The notes beneath the pieces are model-generated. The model did not search any database. It was not told the origin of the DNA and was given only the letters and a program-made list of their open reading frames with translations. Made by a program: the position numbers and the translations under genes. From the NCBI GenBank assembly GCA_963522145.1, contig CAUQXI010000001.1:248001-312000 (forward strand): a DNA stretch of 64,000 nt, read 5' to 3'. Shown here one piece after another: positions 54,654-64,000 of this stretch; position 1 is the first letter of the stretch, and each line of letters starts with the position of its first letter. This DNA is from Mesorhizobium_B sp963522145. Its GTDB lineage: Bacteria > Pseudomonadota > Alphaproteobacteria > Rhizobiales > Rhizobiaceae.

Positions 54654-56302
54654 GACGTGCTCCTTTCGCGGCCGAGCAGATTGGACAGCAGCATCAGGCC
54701 GAGGCACAAACATCCCAGCAGCAGCGCCAGCCCGGTCGCATCCGCGGTGCGATAGCTGCCCATCCTGCCCAGCAGGAGGTAGGGCAGGGTTTGCACGGCA
54801 TCGCTGCCGAACAGCGCGATCACGCCAAGATCGCCCAGCGACAGCGCCATGGCGAATGCGAGCGCCGTGAAGAGCGGGCGGCGGAGCGCCGGCCAATCCA
54901 CGAGCCGCAGGCGATCGAGGCCACTGATCCCGAGCGAGCGGCATAGCCGGTCGTGGCGCAGCGCTGCCGCATCATGCGCCGGACGGATCACGCGCGCAGC
55001 GAAGGGCAAGGCCATCAGCGCATTCACCGCGACCACCATGATCGGTGCAACGGCGAAGACCTGGCCCGTGCCGCGCAGCAGCAGGAACCACCCCGCGCCG
55101 ATCACCACCGGCGGCACGACGAGAACCAGCGAGGCGCCAGCACCGAACAGCCCGTCCAGAAGGCGATGGGTCGAACGCGGACCCTGCGAGGCAGCATAGC
55201 GGGCGGAAGCAAGTGCCCAGGACAGCGCCACTGCAACAAGTCCGGACAGGCCGGCCAGCACGAGGCTGGTGCCAATCGCCTTTTGGACCACCATCTCACG
55301 GAGAAGGCGGGAAAGATCGGCCTGCAGGCCCGACCAAAGTATCGCGAGCAGGGGAGCGACCACAAAGACGAAGGCGAGCAGGATCACCGTTAAGTCGGCC
55401 ACCGCCTGCGTCCTGTTTCCCGGCGTGAAGCGCCTGGAGGACACCGAACTGGCGGTTTCCCCGACGACATCCGTTCCAAGCCGCGACAGAACCAGCAGCA
55501 CGGCGAGCGTGAGCATGACCTGCACGGCGGTGAGAACCGCCGCGCGTGCCGGGTCGAAGTCGAACCGCAGCGACTGGTAGATCGCGACTTCCAGCGTGGT
55601 CGCCGCCGGTCCGCCGCCCAGCGTCAGCACGATCGTGAACGAGGTCACGCAGAGCATGAAGACGAGGCTTGCAATGCCGGGCAGGCTCGCGCGCAAGGCC
55701 GGCCATTCGAGCAGGCGGAAGGTCTGCCCGGCGCTGAAGCCAAGCTGGCTCCCCAGCCGCCACTGGTCCGCTGGCACCTCTTCAAGCGCACCGAGAAGAA
55801 GGCGGGCGGCGAGGGGAAGGTTGAAGAAAGCGTGCGCCACAAGGATTCCCCCGAGCCCGTAGATGCCCGGCCAGGACTCTCCGCCCACGACGCTCAAAGG
55901 TCCCGCGAGAAGGCCTGCCCGGCCGAGCAGTGCCAGGATCCCGAGAGCTCCCACCAGCGCAGGCAGACCGACCGGCACGGCGAAAAGGCCGAGCAGCAGC
56001 GAACGGCCTGGAAACTCCTGCTGCCGGTGCAGCGCACGCGCGACGACGATCGCGGGCGCGACCGAGACGAGCGTGGACAGGATTGCCTGCCAGAGCGTGA
56101 AGCGGACAAGCGTCACGAGGTAGGCGTCGAAGCCGGCAATGAAGCTTCCGCCGAATGCCTCGACGAGCAGCCCGCCAAACGCGCCGCCGACCACCAATGC
56201 CGCGAAGGAGAGGGCGGCGAAGCCTCCAATCAGCCTTCGATCTGCGAAGGCGCCAAGCCCCCGGGGACGACGGCGAGCCTCGTCGAGCGCTGGCGCGCTC
56301 AC
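54650..56302 (-). CDS. thiP: thiamine/TPP ABC transporter permease ThiP
   Basis: A 550-residue inner-membrane permease with two similar halves of about six membrane segments each. Each half has an EAA-type loop (EEVPADQWRLGSQLGFSAGQ in the first, HDRLCRSLGISGLDRLRLVD in the second). The fused double-permease layout is normal for ThiP. It lies 28 bases after thiB and overlaps thiQ by four bases. Confidence 0.92.
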   Translation of the reverse strand: MSAPALDEARRRPRGLGAFADRRLIGGFAALSFAALVVGGAFGGLLVEAFGGSFIAGFDAYLVTLVRFTLWQAILSTLVSVAPAIVVARALHRQQEFPGRSLLLGLFAVPVGLPALVGALGILALLGRAGLLAGPLSVVGGESWPGIYGLGGILVAHAFFNLPLAARLLLGALEEVPADQWRLGSQLGFSAGQTFRLLEWPALRASLPGIASLVFMLCVTSFTIVLTLGGGPAATTLEVAIYQSLRFDFDPARAAVLTAVQVMLTLAVLLVLSRLGTDVVGETASSVSSRRFTPGNRTQAVADLTVILLAFVFVVAPLLAILWSGLQADLSRLLREMVVQKAIGTSLVLAGLSGLVAVALSWALASARYAASQGPRSTHRLLDGLFGAGASLVLVVPPVVIGAGWFLLLRGTGQVFAVAPIMVVAVNALMALPFAARVIRPAHDAAALRHDRLCRSLGISGLDRLRLVDWPALRRPLFTALAFAMALSLGDLGVIALFGSDAVQTLPYLLLGRMGSYRTADATGLALLLGCLCLGLMLLSNLLGRERSTS

Positions 56303-56330
56303 AGGGCGCAGCCGCTCATGCCGGCTCCTC

Positions 56331-57341
56331 TCACCGGCTCATGGCCGCGATCCACTCGTCGATCCACTGTTTGCGCTTTTCCGCTACTTCTTCAGGTGGG
56401 AAGCTGAGCGCCTCCGCAGGCTTCACCAGCGTGTCGAAGGCCGGATCGAGAGGTTTTTCGGTCTTGCCGGCAGGCAGCATCCAGTTGGTTTCCGGGATGA
56501 CGTCCTGGAAAGAAGGGCTGGTCATGAAGGCGAGAAATTTGGCCGCCAGCGGGTTCTTCGCGCCCGTCACGGTCATGCCCGCCACCTCGACCTGGAGGTA
56601 GTGGCCTTCGGAGAAGGCTGCAGCACGATAGCGATCGCTCTTGTCGGCGACGAGGTGATAGGCCGGCGATGTGGTGTAGGACAGCACCATCGGCGCTTCG
56701 CCGCTGGTCAGCAGCCCATAGGCTTCGCTCCAGCCCGGCGTGACGGTGAGCACGCGCTTCCTGAGTTTTGCCCAGGCTTCCGGCGCCTTGTCGCCGTAAA
56801 CGGAACGCACCCAGAGCAGAAGCCCGAGGCCCGGCGTCGAGGTGCGCGGGTCCTGGATGGCAATCTTCTGGGCGGGATCGCCGTCCACCAGTTCCTTGAG
56901 GCTCGCGGGCGGCGTGTTGATGCTCTGCGTGTCATAAACCACAGCGAAATAGCCGTAGTCATAGGGAAGGAAGTAGGCGTCGTTCCAGCCTCCGGGAACC
57001 GTGAGGCCTTCAGGCGAGAGACCATGGGGCGCGAAGAGTTTCGATGCTTCGGCTTCCGCGATCAGGTTGTTGTCGAGCCCGAGCACGATCTCGGCCTGGG
57101 TCGATGGGCCTTCGAGCCGAACACGGTTGAGCAGCGCCACGCCGTCGGCCACGGACACGAAGCGAAGGTCGCAGTTGCAGGTCGCCTCGAAGGCTTGCTC
57201 CACCTGCGGGCCGGGACCCCATTCGGCGGTGAAGCTCTCATAGGTGTAGACAGTCAGCGTCTCTTTCGCGCTCGCGGGAGCAACAAGGACAGCAAGGCCC
57301 AGCGCGGCCAGGCCGCCGGAGAACAGGCGAGAGAACGTCAT
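56331..57341 (-). CDS. thiB: thiamine ABC transporter periplasmic binding protein ThiB
   Basis: A 336-residue binding protein. The signal peptide LFSGGLAALGLAVLVAPASA precedes KETLTVYTYESFTAEWGPG, the usual ThiB opening, and VPGGWNDAYFLPYDYGYFAV. ATG 57341 has AGGAGG about 5 bases before it, which favours it over the GTG six bases upstream. A TPP riboswitch lies in its leader, so thiamine sufficiency turns the operon off. Confidence 0.94.
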   Translation of the reverse strand: MTFSRLFSGGLAALGLAVLVAPASAKETLTVYTYESFTAEWGPGPQVEQAFEATCNCDLRFVSVADGVALLNRVRLEGPSTQAEIVLGLDNNLIAEAEASKLFAPHGLSPEGLTVPGGWNDAYFLPYDYGYFAVVYDTQSINTPPASLKELVDGDPAQKIAIQDPRTSTPGLGLLLWVRSVYGDKAPEAWAKLRKRVLTVTPGWSEAYGLLTSGEAPMVLSYTTSPAYHLVADKSDRYRAAAFSEGHYLQVEVAGMTVTGAKNPLAAKFLAFMTSPSFQDVIPETNWMLPAGKTEKPLDPAFDTLVKPAEALSFPPEEVAEKRKQWIDEWIAAMSR

Positions 57342-57400
57342 CGGCACCTCCTATGATCGAAAGGATGGCGCCGGATTCCGGTTGGAAGTCCTGAAGCGTC

Positions 57401-57505
57401 TAATCCCTCCGCCGGTACAAACCGGATCAGGTTCAGCGGGTTGGCAGGCTTGACGCCTCTGCCTCTCAGCCGATCCGCATTGTTCGTGCGGCCGGCACCC
57501 CGTTA
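57401..57505 (-). ncRNA. TPP riboswitch (THI element)
   Basis: On the minus strand the conserved parts appear in order: ACGGGGTGC, then GGCTGAGAGG, then ACCCGCTGAACCTGATCCGG, then TACCGGCGGAGGGATTAGA. These are the P1-P5 core segments of the thi-box, with the CTGAGA and CCTGATC loops that bind TPP. It ends about 60 bases before the thiB start, so it likely controls translation or termination of thiBPQ. Confidence 0.95.
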
Positions 57506-57595
57506 GAGCGAGAGGGAACATAGTCCCGGTTGCTCGAGCCCGCAAGTGTGCCACCCGTGCTTCCATGCCGGGCGCTTTGCGCTAACTCGCTCCGC

Positions 57596-58240
57596 ATGTA
57601 CCGCTTCCTGATTCTGCTCGGCGGAGATCTTTCGCCCACCCTGCGCCTGCGCCGGCAGATCGAGGGCGCGCGCGCCATTGCGGCGGATAGCGGCATCGCC
57701 CATGCGGCTGCGCTCGGCGTGACGCCGGAGCTCTGGCTCGGCGACTTCGACTCGGCTGGCGAGGCGCTCGCCGCACGCTACGCCCACGTGCCGCGCAAAA
57801 GCTTTCCGCCGCTCAAGGATCAGACCGATGGCGAACTGGCGGTTGCGGAAGCCCTGAAGGCCGGAGCGGAGGAGATCGTTCTGGGCGGCGCGTTCGGCGG
57901 TCCGCGAGCGGATCACGCCTTTCTGCATATGACGCTGGGTCTGCGCCTCGCGGAAGGCGGCACGAGCACGATCCTGTCGAGCGGCACGCAGGAGGGCAGG
58001 CCGCTGTTGCCCGGCGCGGCCACCTTCGATTTTGCGCCCGGCACGCTGTTCAGCGTCCTCGCCTTTTCCGAACTGCGCGGCCTTTCCATCGAGGGCGTTC
58101 AGTGGCCGCTCAGGCAAGTCGTGGTGCCCTTCGGCTCCTCGCTCACTTTGTCGAACCGGGTTGAGACGCGCTTGCGCATCCGGCTGGAAGAAGGCAAGGC
58201 GCTGCTGCTCGCGCATCTGCCTTTGTCCGATCGCGCCTAG
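57596..58240 (+). CDS. thiN: thiamine pyrophosphokinase
   Basis: A 214-residue enzyme that makes TPP from thiamine and ATP. GARAIAADSGIAHAAALG, then PELWLGDFDSAG, and SFPPLKDQTDGELAVAEAL are the nucleotide/Mg and thiamine-binding motifs; GGAFGGPRADHAF is also typical. ATG 57596 (MYRFLILLGGD) is the family start. It is divergent from thiBPQ, so uptake and phosphorylation of thiamine are neighbours while only uptake carries the riboswitch. Confidence 0.92.
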   Translation: MYRFLILLGGDLSPTLRLRRQIEGARAIAADSGIAHAAALGVTPELWLGDFDSAGEALAARYAHVPRKSFPPLKDQTDGELAVAEALKAGAEEIVLGGAFGGPRADHAFLHMTLGLRLAEGGTSTILSSGTQEGRPLLPGAATFDFAPGTLFSVLAFSELRGLSIEGVQWPLRQVVVPFGSSLTLSNRVETRLRIRLEEGKALLLAHLPLSDRA

Positions 58241-58255
58241 ATTCTTCGGAAACGC

Positions 58256-60072
<1,817 letters not shown>

Positions 60073-60076
<4 letters not shown>

Positions 60077-60357
60077 GCAGTCCCCGCGTGACGATCAGCT
60101 TCTGCACGCAATGCCGCTGGATGCTGCGCGCGGCCTGGATGGCGCAGGAGCTTCTGTCCACCTTCGGAACGGAACTGGAAGAGGTGGCGCTGCGGCCCCG
60201 CACGGGAGGCGTGTTCACGATCGAGGTGGATGGGGAGCTGATCTGGGAGCGTGTGCGCGACAACGGCTTCCCGGAAGCCGCCGAGCTCAAGCGTCGCGTG
60301 CGCGACCGGATCGATCCCGGGCGCGATCTCGGGCACTCGGAGAAGCGCGACGGATGA
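60073..60357 (+). CDS. SelT/SelW/SelH family (Rdx) protein, Cys form
   Basis: A 94-residue thioredoxin-like protein. The redox motif CTQC lies in ISFCTQCRWMLRAAWMAQEL; Cys stands where some homologues use selenocysteine. RPRTGGVFTIEVDGELIWER is the conserved second half. The ATG overlaps the ABC-F stop by four bases. The bacterial function is unknown; redox control is inferred from the motif. Confidence 0.9.
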
Positions 60358-60431
60358 GGTCGGCCTTCCTTCTCCGACAGGCGGAAGCGGACTGAGTGCC
60401 GACGGTTGTTGGGAACTGTTGTCGAGCCAAC

Positions 60432-60457
60432 AAAAAACCCGCCTCGTGGGCGGGTTC
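60432..60457 (-). terminator. rho-independent terminator after rpmE
   Basis: On the minus strand GAACCCGCC and GGCGGGTTTTTTG form a stem around CACGA, with six T. The strand-symmetric stem may also serve the SelW-type gene on the other side. Confidence 0.9.
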
Positions 60458-60483
60458 TTCGATCGGCAGCGATTTGGTTCGGC

Positions 60484-60705
60484 TTAGATGCCGAGGCCTT
60501 CATAGCGCTTCTTGAACTTCGACAAGCGACCGCCGCGGTCGAGCAGGGTCTGCTGGCCGCCGGTCCATGCCGGATGCGTGGAAGGGTCGATGTCGAGGTT
60601 CATCGTGTCGCCTTCCTTGCCCCAGGTCGAGCGCGTCTCATACTCGGTGCCGTCGGTCATCACGACCTTGATCGTGTGGTAGTCGGGATGGATGTCGGTC
60701 TTCAT
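60484..60705 (-). CDS. rpmE: 50S ribosomal protein L31
   Basis: A 73-residue protein, MKTDIHPDYHTIKVVMTDG, then THPAWTGGQQTLLDRGGRLS. It is the form without zinc-binding Cys, as usual in rhizobia. The upstream 231-base gap to the divergent ABC exporter has no gene. A strong terminator follows. Confidence 0.96.
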   Translation of the reverse strand: MKTDIHPDYHTIKVVMTDGTEYETRSTWGKEGDTMNLDIDPSTHPAWTGGQQTLLDRGGRLSKFKKRYEGLGI

Positions 60706-60936
60706 GATCCTGTTCCTGGGATACGTCCGGCGGCATCGGTGAGAGTGCCGGCCGACGGAAAACACAAGCTACGATCGGCCGCAGCTTTGAATTGGCTGGG
60801 CGGGCCTATACATGAGCCGACTTCGGGGCACAAGGGCGGGCGGCAGCTCAGGCGGCCCTTGGGTCCACGGAAGGCTCCTTTGATGTGAATCAAGGTTGCC
60901 ACGATCGGCAGGGGCTAGCTGCCTCTTCGAGACAGG

Positions 60937-62784
60937 ATGCAAGTCATGGCGCCCTTTCAGGCGGAACCCGATCTTTCTTCAAGCACCGCTGATAAGCCTC
61001 CCGTGCGTTCAGGCTCCAAGCTCAAGCCGCTCGGGCGTTTCCTGCCGCTGATGCTGCGCCACAGAGGCATGGTGGTCGCGGCCGGCTTCTTTCTGACACT
61101 CGCGGCCGTCACCACGCTCGCTTTGCCGTCCGCGCTTCGGCGGCTGATCGACGAAGGCTTCTCCAACGCCGACTCCGCCTTTGTCGGACGATACTTCCTC
61201 GGGCTGGTCGGTCTTGCCGGCGTGCTCGCGCTGGCGTCGGCTTGCCGCTATTATTTCGTGATCAATCTAGGCGAGCGCGTGGTGGCAGACCTCCGCCGCG
61301 AGGTGTTCGCCCATGTGACGCGGCTGTCGCCCGGCTTCTTCGACACGGCGCGCTCAGGCGAGATCGCGTCACGGCTCGCCGCGGACACGACGCAGCTCAA
61401 GGCAGTGATGGGCGCCACGGCCTCCGTCGCGTTGCGGAACGCCATTCTCGGCGTCGGCGCCATCGCCATGATGGTGGTGACAAGCCCGAAGCTGTCCGGC
61501 CTCGTGATCGCGGCCATTCCGCTCGTGCTGCTTCCGCTCCTCGCATTCGGGCGGCAGGTGAGGGCGCGCTCGCGCTTCGCGCAGGATCGGCTGGCCGACG
61601 CCACGGCCTATGCCGGCGAGCAGATCGGCGCGATCCGCACCATGCAGGCTTTCACGGGCGAAGAGCGCGTGAGCGCGCGCTTCAACGCTGCGGTAGAAAA
61701 TGCTTGGGCGGCGGCGCGAGGCTCCACGCGCTCGCGCGCCATTCTTACCTTCTTCGCGATCTTCGCGATCTTTTCTTCGGTCGTGGGCGTGCTTTGGATC
61801 GGCTCGCGCGACGTGATGTCGGGTGCCATGACGCCGGGTACACTTGGGCAGTTTTTGGTCTATGCTCTCTTCGCGGCAGGCGCGGTGGGAGCGTTGTCCG
61901 AAGTGGGCAGCGAGCTGGCGCAGGCGGCGGGCGCGGCAGAGCGCCTGACAGAGCTGCTCAACGAGACGCCGCAGATCGCGGCTCCTTCCTGGCCACTGAC
62001 CATGCCGGGCTCGCGGCCGGGCGCGGTCGAGTTCCGCGACGTGGACTTCGCTTATCCTTCGCGCCCCGACCATGCGGTGCTGCAGGGGCTCGATTTCTCC
62101 GTCGCGCCGGGCGAGACGGTGGCGATTGTCGGCCCGTCGGGTGCCGGCAAGAGTTCGGTCTTCGCCCTGCTGCTGCGTTTCTATGATCCCCTTCGAGGCC
62201 AGGTGCTGGTGGATGGCGTCGATGCGGTTTCTGCCGATCCGCAGGCGCTTCGCGGCCGCGTCGGCTATGTGCCGCAGGAAGCGGCGGTGTTCACGGGCAG
62301 CATCGGGGAAAACATCCTGTTCGGCCGCCCGGATGCGTCTCCTGCCGCGGTCGAGGCAGCAGCGCGCACGGCGCTCGTTGCGCCTTTCGCAGAGGCTCTT
62401 CCTCAGGGGCTCGACACGGAGATCGGCGAGCGCGGTGTTCAGCTTTCGGGCGGGCAGCGCCAGCGTATCGCGATCGCCCGCGCGGTGCTGAAGGATGCGC
62501 CGATCCTGCTGCTCGACGAGGCGACGGCTGCGCTCGATGCGGAAAGCGAGCGGCTGGTGCAGGATGCGCTCGACCGGCTGACGCGCGGACGCACCACGAT
62601 CGTGATCGCCCACCGGCTCGCCACCGTCCTGAAGGCCGACCGGATCCTGGTCATGGACCGCGGCCGGATCGTAGAAGAGGGCACTCATGCCGCGCTGGTA
62701 CGGCAGGGCGGCCTGTATGCCGGCCTGGCCCGGCTTCAGTTTGCGCCGAACCCGGAAGGCCTCGCGATCGTCAAGGCCGGTTGA
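60937..62784 (+). CDS. ABC exporter (fused membrane and ATPase domains, MsbA-like)
   Basis: A 615-residue half-transporter. Six membrane segments (about 40-330) are followed by the ATPase (about 365-600): Walker A GPSGAGKSSV, signature QLSGGQRQRIAIARAV, Walker B ILLLDEATAALDAESE. AGEQIGAIRTMQAFTGEERV is the coupling-helix region seen in MsbA/BmrA exporters. A homodimer is expected. The substrate (lipid, peptide or drug) cannot be read. ATG 60946 is an alternative start. Confidence 0.9.
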   Translation: MQVMAPFQAEPDLSSSTADKPPVRSGSKLKPLGRFLPLMLRHRGMVVAAGFFLTLAAVTTLALPSALRRLIDEGFSNADSAFVGRYFLGLVGLAGVLALASACRYYFVINLGERVVADLRREVFAHVTRLSPGFFDTARSGEIASRLAADTTQLKAVMGATASVALRNAILGVGAIAMMVVTSPKLSGLVIAAIPLVLLPLLAFGRQVRARSRFAQDRLADATAYAGEQIGAIRTMQAFTGEERVSARFNAAVENAWAAARGSTRSRAILTFFAIFAIFSSVVGVLWIGSRDVMSGAMTPGTLGQFLVYALFAAGAVGALSEVGSELAQAAGAAERLTELLNETPQIAAPSWPLTMPGSRPGAVEFRDVDFAYPSRPDHAVLQGLDFSVAPGETVAIVGPSGAGKSSVFALLLRFYDPLRGQVLVDGVDAVSADPQALRGRVGYVPQEAAVFTGSIGENILFGRPDASPAAVEAAARTALVAPFAEALPQGLDTEIGERGVQLSGGQRQRIAIARAVLKDAPILLLDEATAALDAESERLVQDALDRLTRGRTTIVIAHRLATVLKADRILVMDRGRIVEEGTHAALVRQGGLYAGLARLQFAPNPEGLAIVKAG

Positions 62785-62808
62785 TCCCGCCGACCCTGAT
62801 TGGGGGCC

Positions 62809-63840
62809 TTACCGCTCCGTCAGCTTCAACTCGATGCGACGGTTCCGGTCCCGCGCTTCCGGCGTGTCGGCCGGATCGAGCGGCTGGAACTCGCCGAAGC
62901 CGGCCGCGACTAGCCGGTTGGCCGGCACGCCGTTCGCGATGAGATACTTCACCACGGAGGTCGCACGGCCGCTCGAGAGCTCCCAATTGTCCCGATAGCG
63001 GCCGGTTCCGGCGAGCGGTCGATTGTCGGTGTGGCCGTCCACGCGCAGCACCCAGTTGATCTCGGGCGGAATCTCGCGCTGAAGCTCGATGATGGCCTGG
63101 GCGAGCTTCTGCATCTCGTCCTGGCCTGCCACGTTGATCTCTTCCGAGCCTACGGGAAACAGCACCTCGGACTGGAACACGAAACGATCGCCCACGATGC
63201 GGATGTTCTCGCGGTCTGACAGGATTTCCCGCAGGCGGCCGAAGAAGTCCGAGCGGTAGCGGTTCAGCTCTTGCACCCGCTGGGCGAGCGCCACATTGAG
63301 CCGCTTGCCGAGATCGGCGATCTTGGCGTTCGATTCCTTGTCGCGTGACTCCGAGGCGTCGAGCGCGGTCTCCAACGCGCCGATCTGCCGGCGCAGCGCG
63401 GCGATCTGCTGGTTCAGAAGCTCGACCTGGCTGAGCGCGCGCTGGCTGACCTGCCGCTCCGCATCGAGTTCTCCCGTCAGCGTTCCGATCTTCGTTTCCG
63501 CGGCCGCGCCTGTTCCGGCACCTTGCGAGAGCAGTTCCTGAAGGCGCGTCTGCTCGCTTTCGGCGGCTTGCAGACTGGCTTGCAGATTGGCGAGCTGGTC
63601 CTGCGAATCCTGCGCGGTGGAGCGCTCGAGCGCGAGAAGCTGGGTGAGTTCGTTGATCTGCGAGTTCAGTCGGGTCAGCACCTCGTCCTTGCCGGAAATC
63701 TCGCGGCTGAGCAGAAACTGCGCCAGAACGAAGACGGAGAGCAGGAACATGATGGCGAGCAGAAGCGTCGACAGCGCGTCGACGAAGCCCGGCCAATAGT
63801 CGATCCGCCGGTCGGCCCGACGCCCGCGCGCGAGTGCCAT
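62809..63840 (-). CDS. OmpA/MotB-type peptidoglycan-binding membrane protein
   Basis: A 343-residue protein. One N-terminal anchor (FVDALSTLLLAIMFLLSVFV) of the MotB kind is followed by a long coiled coil (about 45-185). The OmpA_C domain lies at about 225-343 (VLRVDGHTDNRPLAGTG, then LSSGRATSVVKYLIANG and EARDRNRRIELKLTER). It lies 10 bases after a MotA/ExbB-like partner on the same strand. Together they look like a proton-driven pair linked to peptidoglycan, not necessarily flagellar. Confidence 0.88.
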   Translation of the reverse strand: MALARGRRADRRIDYWPGFVDALSTLLLAIMFLLSVFVLAQFLLSREISGKDEVLTRLNSQINELTQLLALERSTAQDSQDQLANLQASLQAAESEQTRLQELLSQGAGTGAAAETKIGTLTGELDAERQVSQRALSQVELLNQQIAALRRQIGALETALDASESRDKESNAKIADLGKRLNVALAQRVQELNRYRSDFFGRLREILSDRENIRIVGDRFVFQSEVLFPVGSEEINVAGQDEMQKLAQAIIELQREIPPEINWVLRVDGHTDNRPLAGTGRYRDNWELSSGRATSVVKYLIANGVPANRLVAAGFGEFQPLDPADTPEARDRNRRIELKLTER

Positions 63841-63850
63841 CAGCCTGCCT

Positions 63851-64000
63851 TCACGCCCCGTTGTTCCGGCGAAGCGCGTCGGCCAGGCGATCGAGCGTCT
63901 GCCGCAGTGCCTTCTGCTCGGCTGATTGCGCTTCCACCCAGTCGCGCATCATCTGCTGCTCGGAGCGCATGTTCTTGACGAGCCCGGAAATGCCGTCGGC
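63851..64000 (-). CDS. 3' end of a MotA/TolQ/ExbB-like partner gene
   Basis: The last 49 codons are in the window (SEQQMMRDWVEAQSAEQKAL, then RQTLDRLADALRRNNGA). It is a coiled C-terminal tail. The identification rests on the adjacent MotB/OmpA-type gene, to which such tails usually belong, so it is tentative. The stop is 10 bases before the partner start. Confidence 0.55.
   Translation of the reverse strand, partial: ADGISGLVKNMRSEQQMMRDWVEAQSAEQKALRQTLDRLADALRRNNGA

Overview
The window is a GC-rich (roughly 60-65 percent by eye) chromosomal segment of an alphaproteobacterium. The gene content points to the order Hyphomicrobiales (Rhizobiales), most likely a Phyllobacteriaceae-type bacterium near Mesorhizobium, Aquamicrobium or Chelativorans. 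The evidence is a Brucella/rhizobium-type EryH-EryI pair, the mgpS - S4 protein - fdxA - carD - rpoH2 - M48 protease block, an ispA-mtgA-rpmF neighbourhood, PHA genes with a divergent phaR, a full-length pyruvate carboxylase, and a candidate EcfG-type (GGAAC-N17-CGTT) promoter before rpoH2. I saw no rRNA, tRNA, CRISPR array, insertion sequence or phage gene.

Layout. 1-2946 (minus): propionyl-CoA carboxylase beta subunit, cut by the window edge, then EryI/RpiB and EryH/triose-phosphate-isomerase-like enzymes. 3109-5455: three membrane-associated proteins (SDR-DoxX, DUF2269, DUF983). 5550-7929 (minus): a SagB-type flavin dehydrogenase with a PqqD/RRE-like N-terminus, a 32-residue peptide gene, an AT-rich island and an XRE regulator; this is the best candidate for an undescribed system. 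8138-13719: a hypothetical gene, a histidine kinase / response regulator / REC-HisKA_2 signalling cassette and alanine racemase. 13728-16264: a LysR regulator divergent from mmsA, with a clear T-N11-A box between them. 16899-20808: a GntR-controlled 4-hydroxyproline catabolic operon. 20974-26963: a branched-chain amino-acid ABC transporter (livHMGF, a small membrane protein, livJ). 27128-34487: pyruvate carboxylase, an MFS transporter, a DUF3309 peptide, ispG and a lytic transglycosylase. 34492-38791: ispA, mtgA, ilvD and rpmF. 38869-40747: a small membrane protein, a GFA protein and an ArsR-SRPBCC pair with a near-leaderless promoter. 40893-45176: phaR, phaA and phaB, with a secreted protein between phaA and phaB. 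45657-53741: the mgpS to M48 block. 53895-58240: thiBPQ under a TPP riboswitch, with divergent thiamine pyrophosphokinase. 58256-64000: an ABC-F protein, a SelT/W/H protein, rpmE, an MsbA-like ABC exporter and the start of a MotA/OmpA-type pair.

Most of the window is core metabolism and housekeeping. Its main themes are carbon overflow and storage (propionyl-CoA, methylmalonate semialdehyde, PHA, pyruvate carboxylase), amino-acid uptake and catabolism (Liv system, hydroxyproline), isoprenoid and cell-envelope synthesis, thiamine supply and stress sigma-factor control. Regulatory sites that could be read directly include LysR, GntR and ArsR operators, a TPP riboswitch, two candidate EcfG promoters and several intrinsic terminators.
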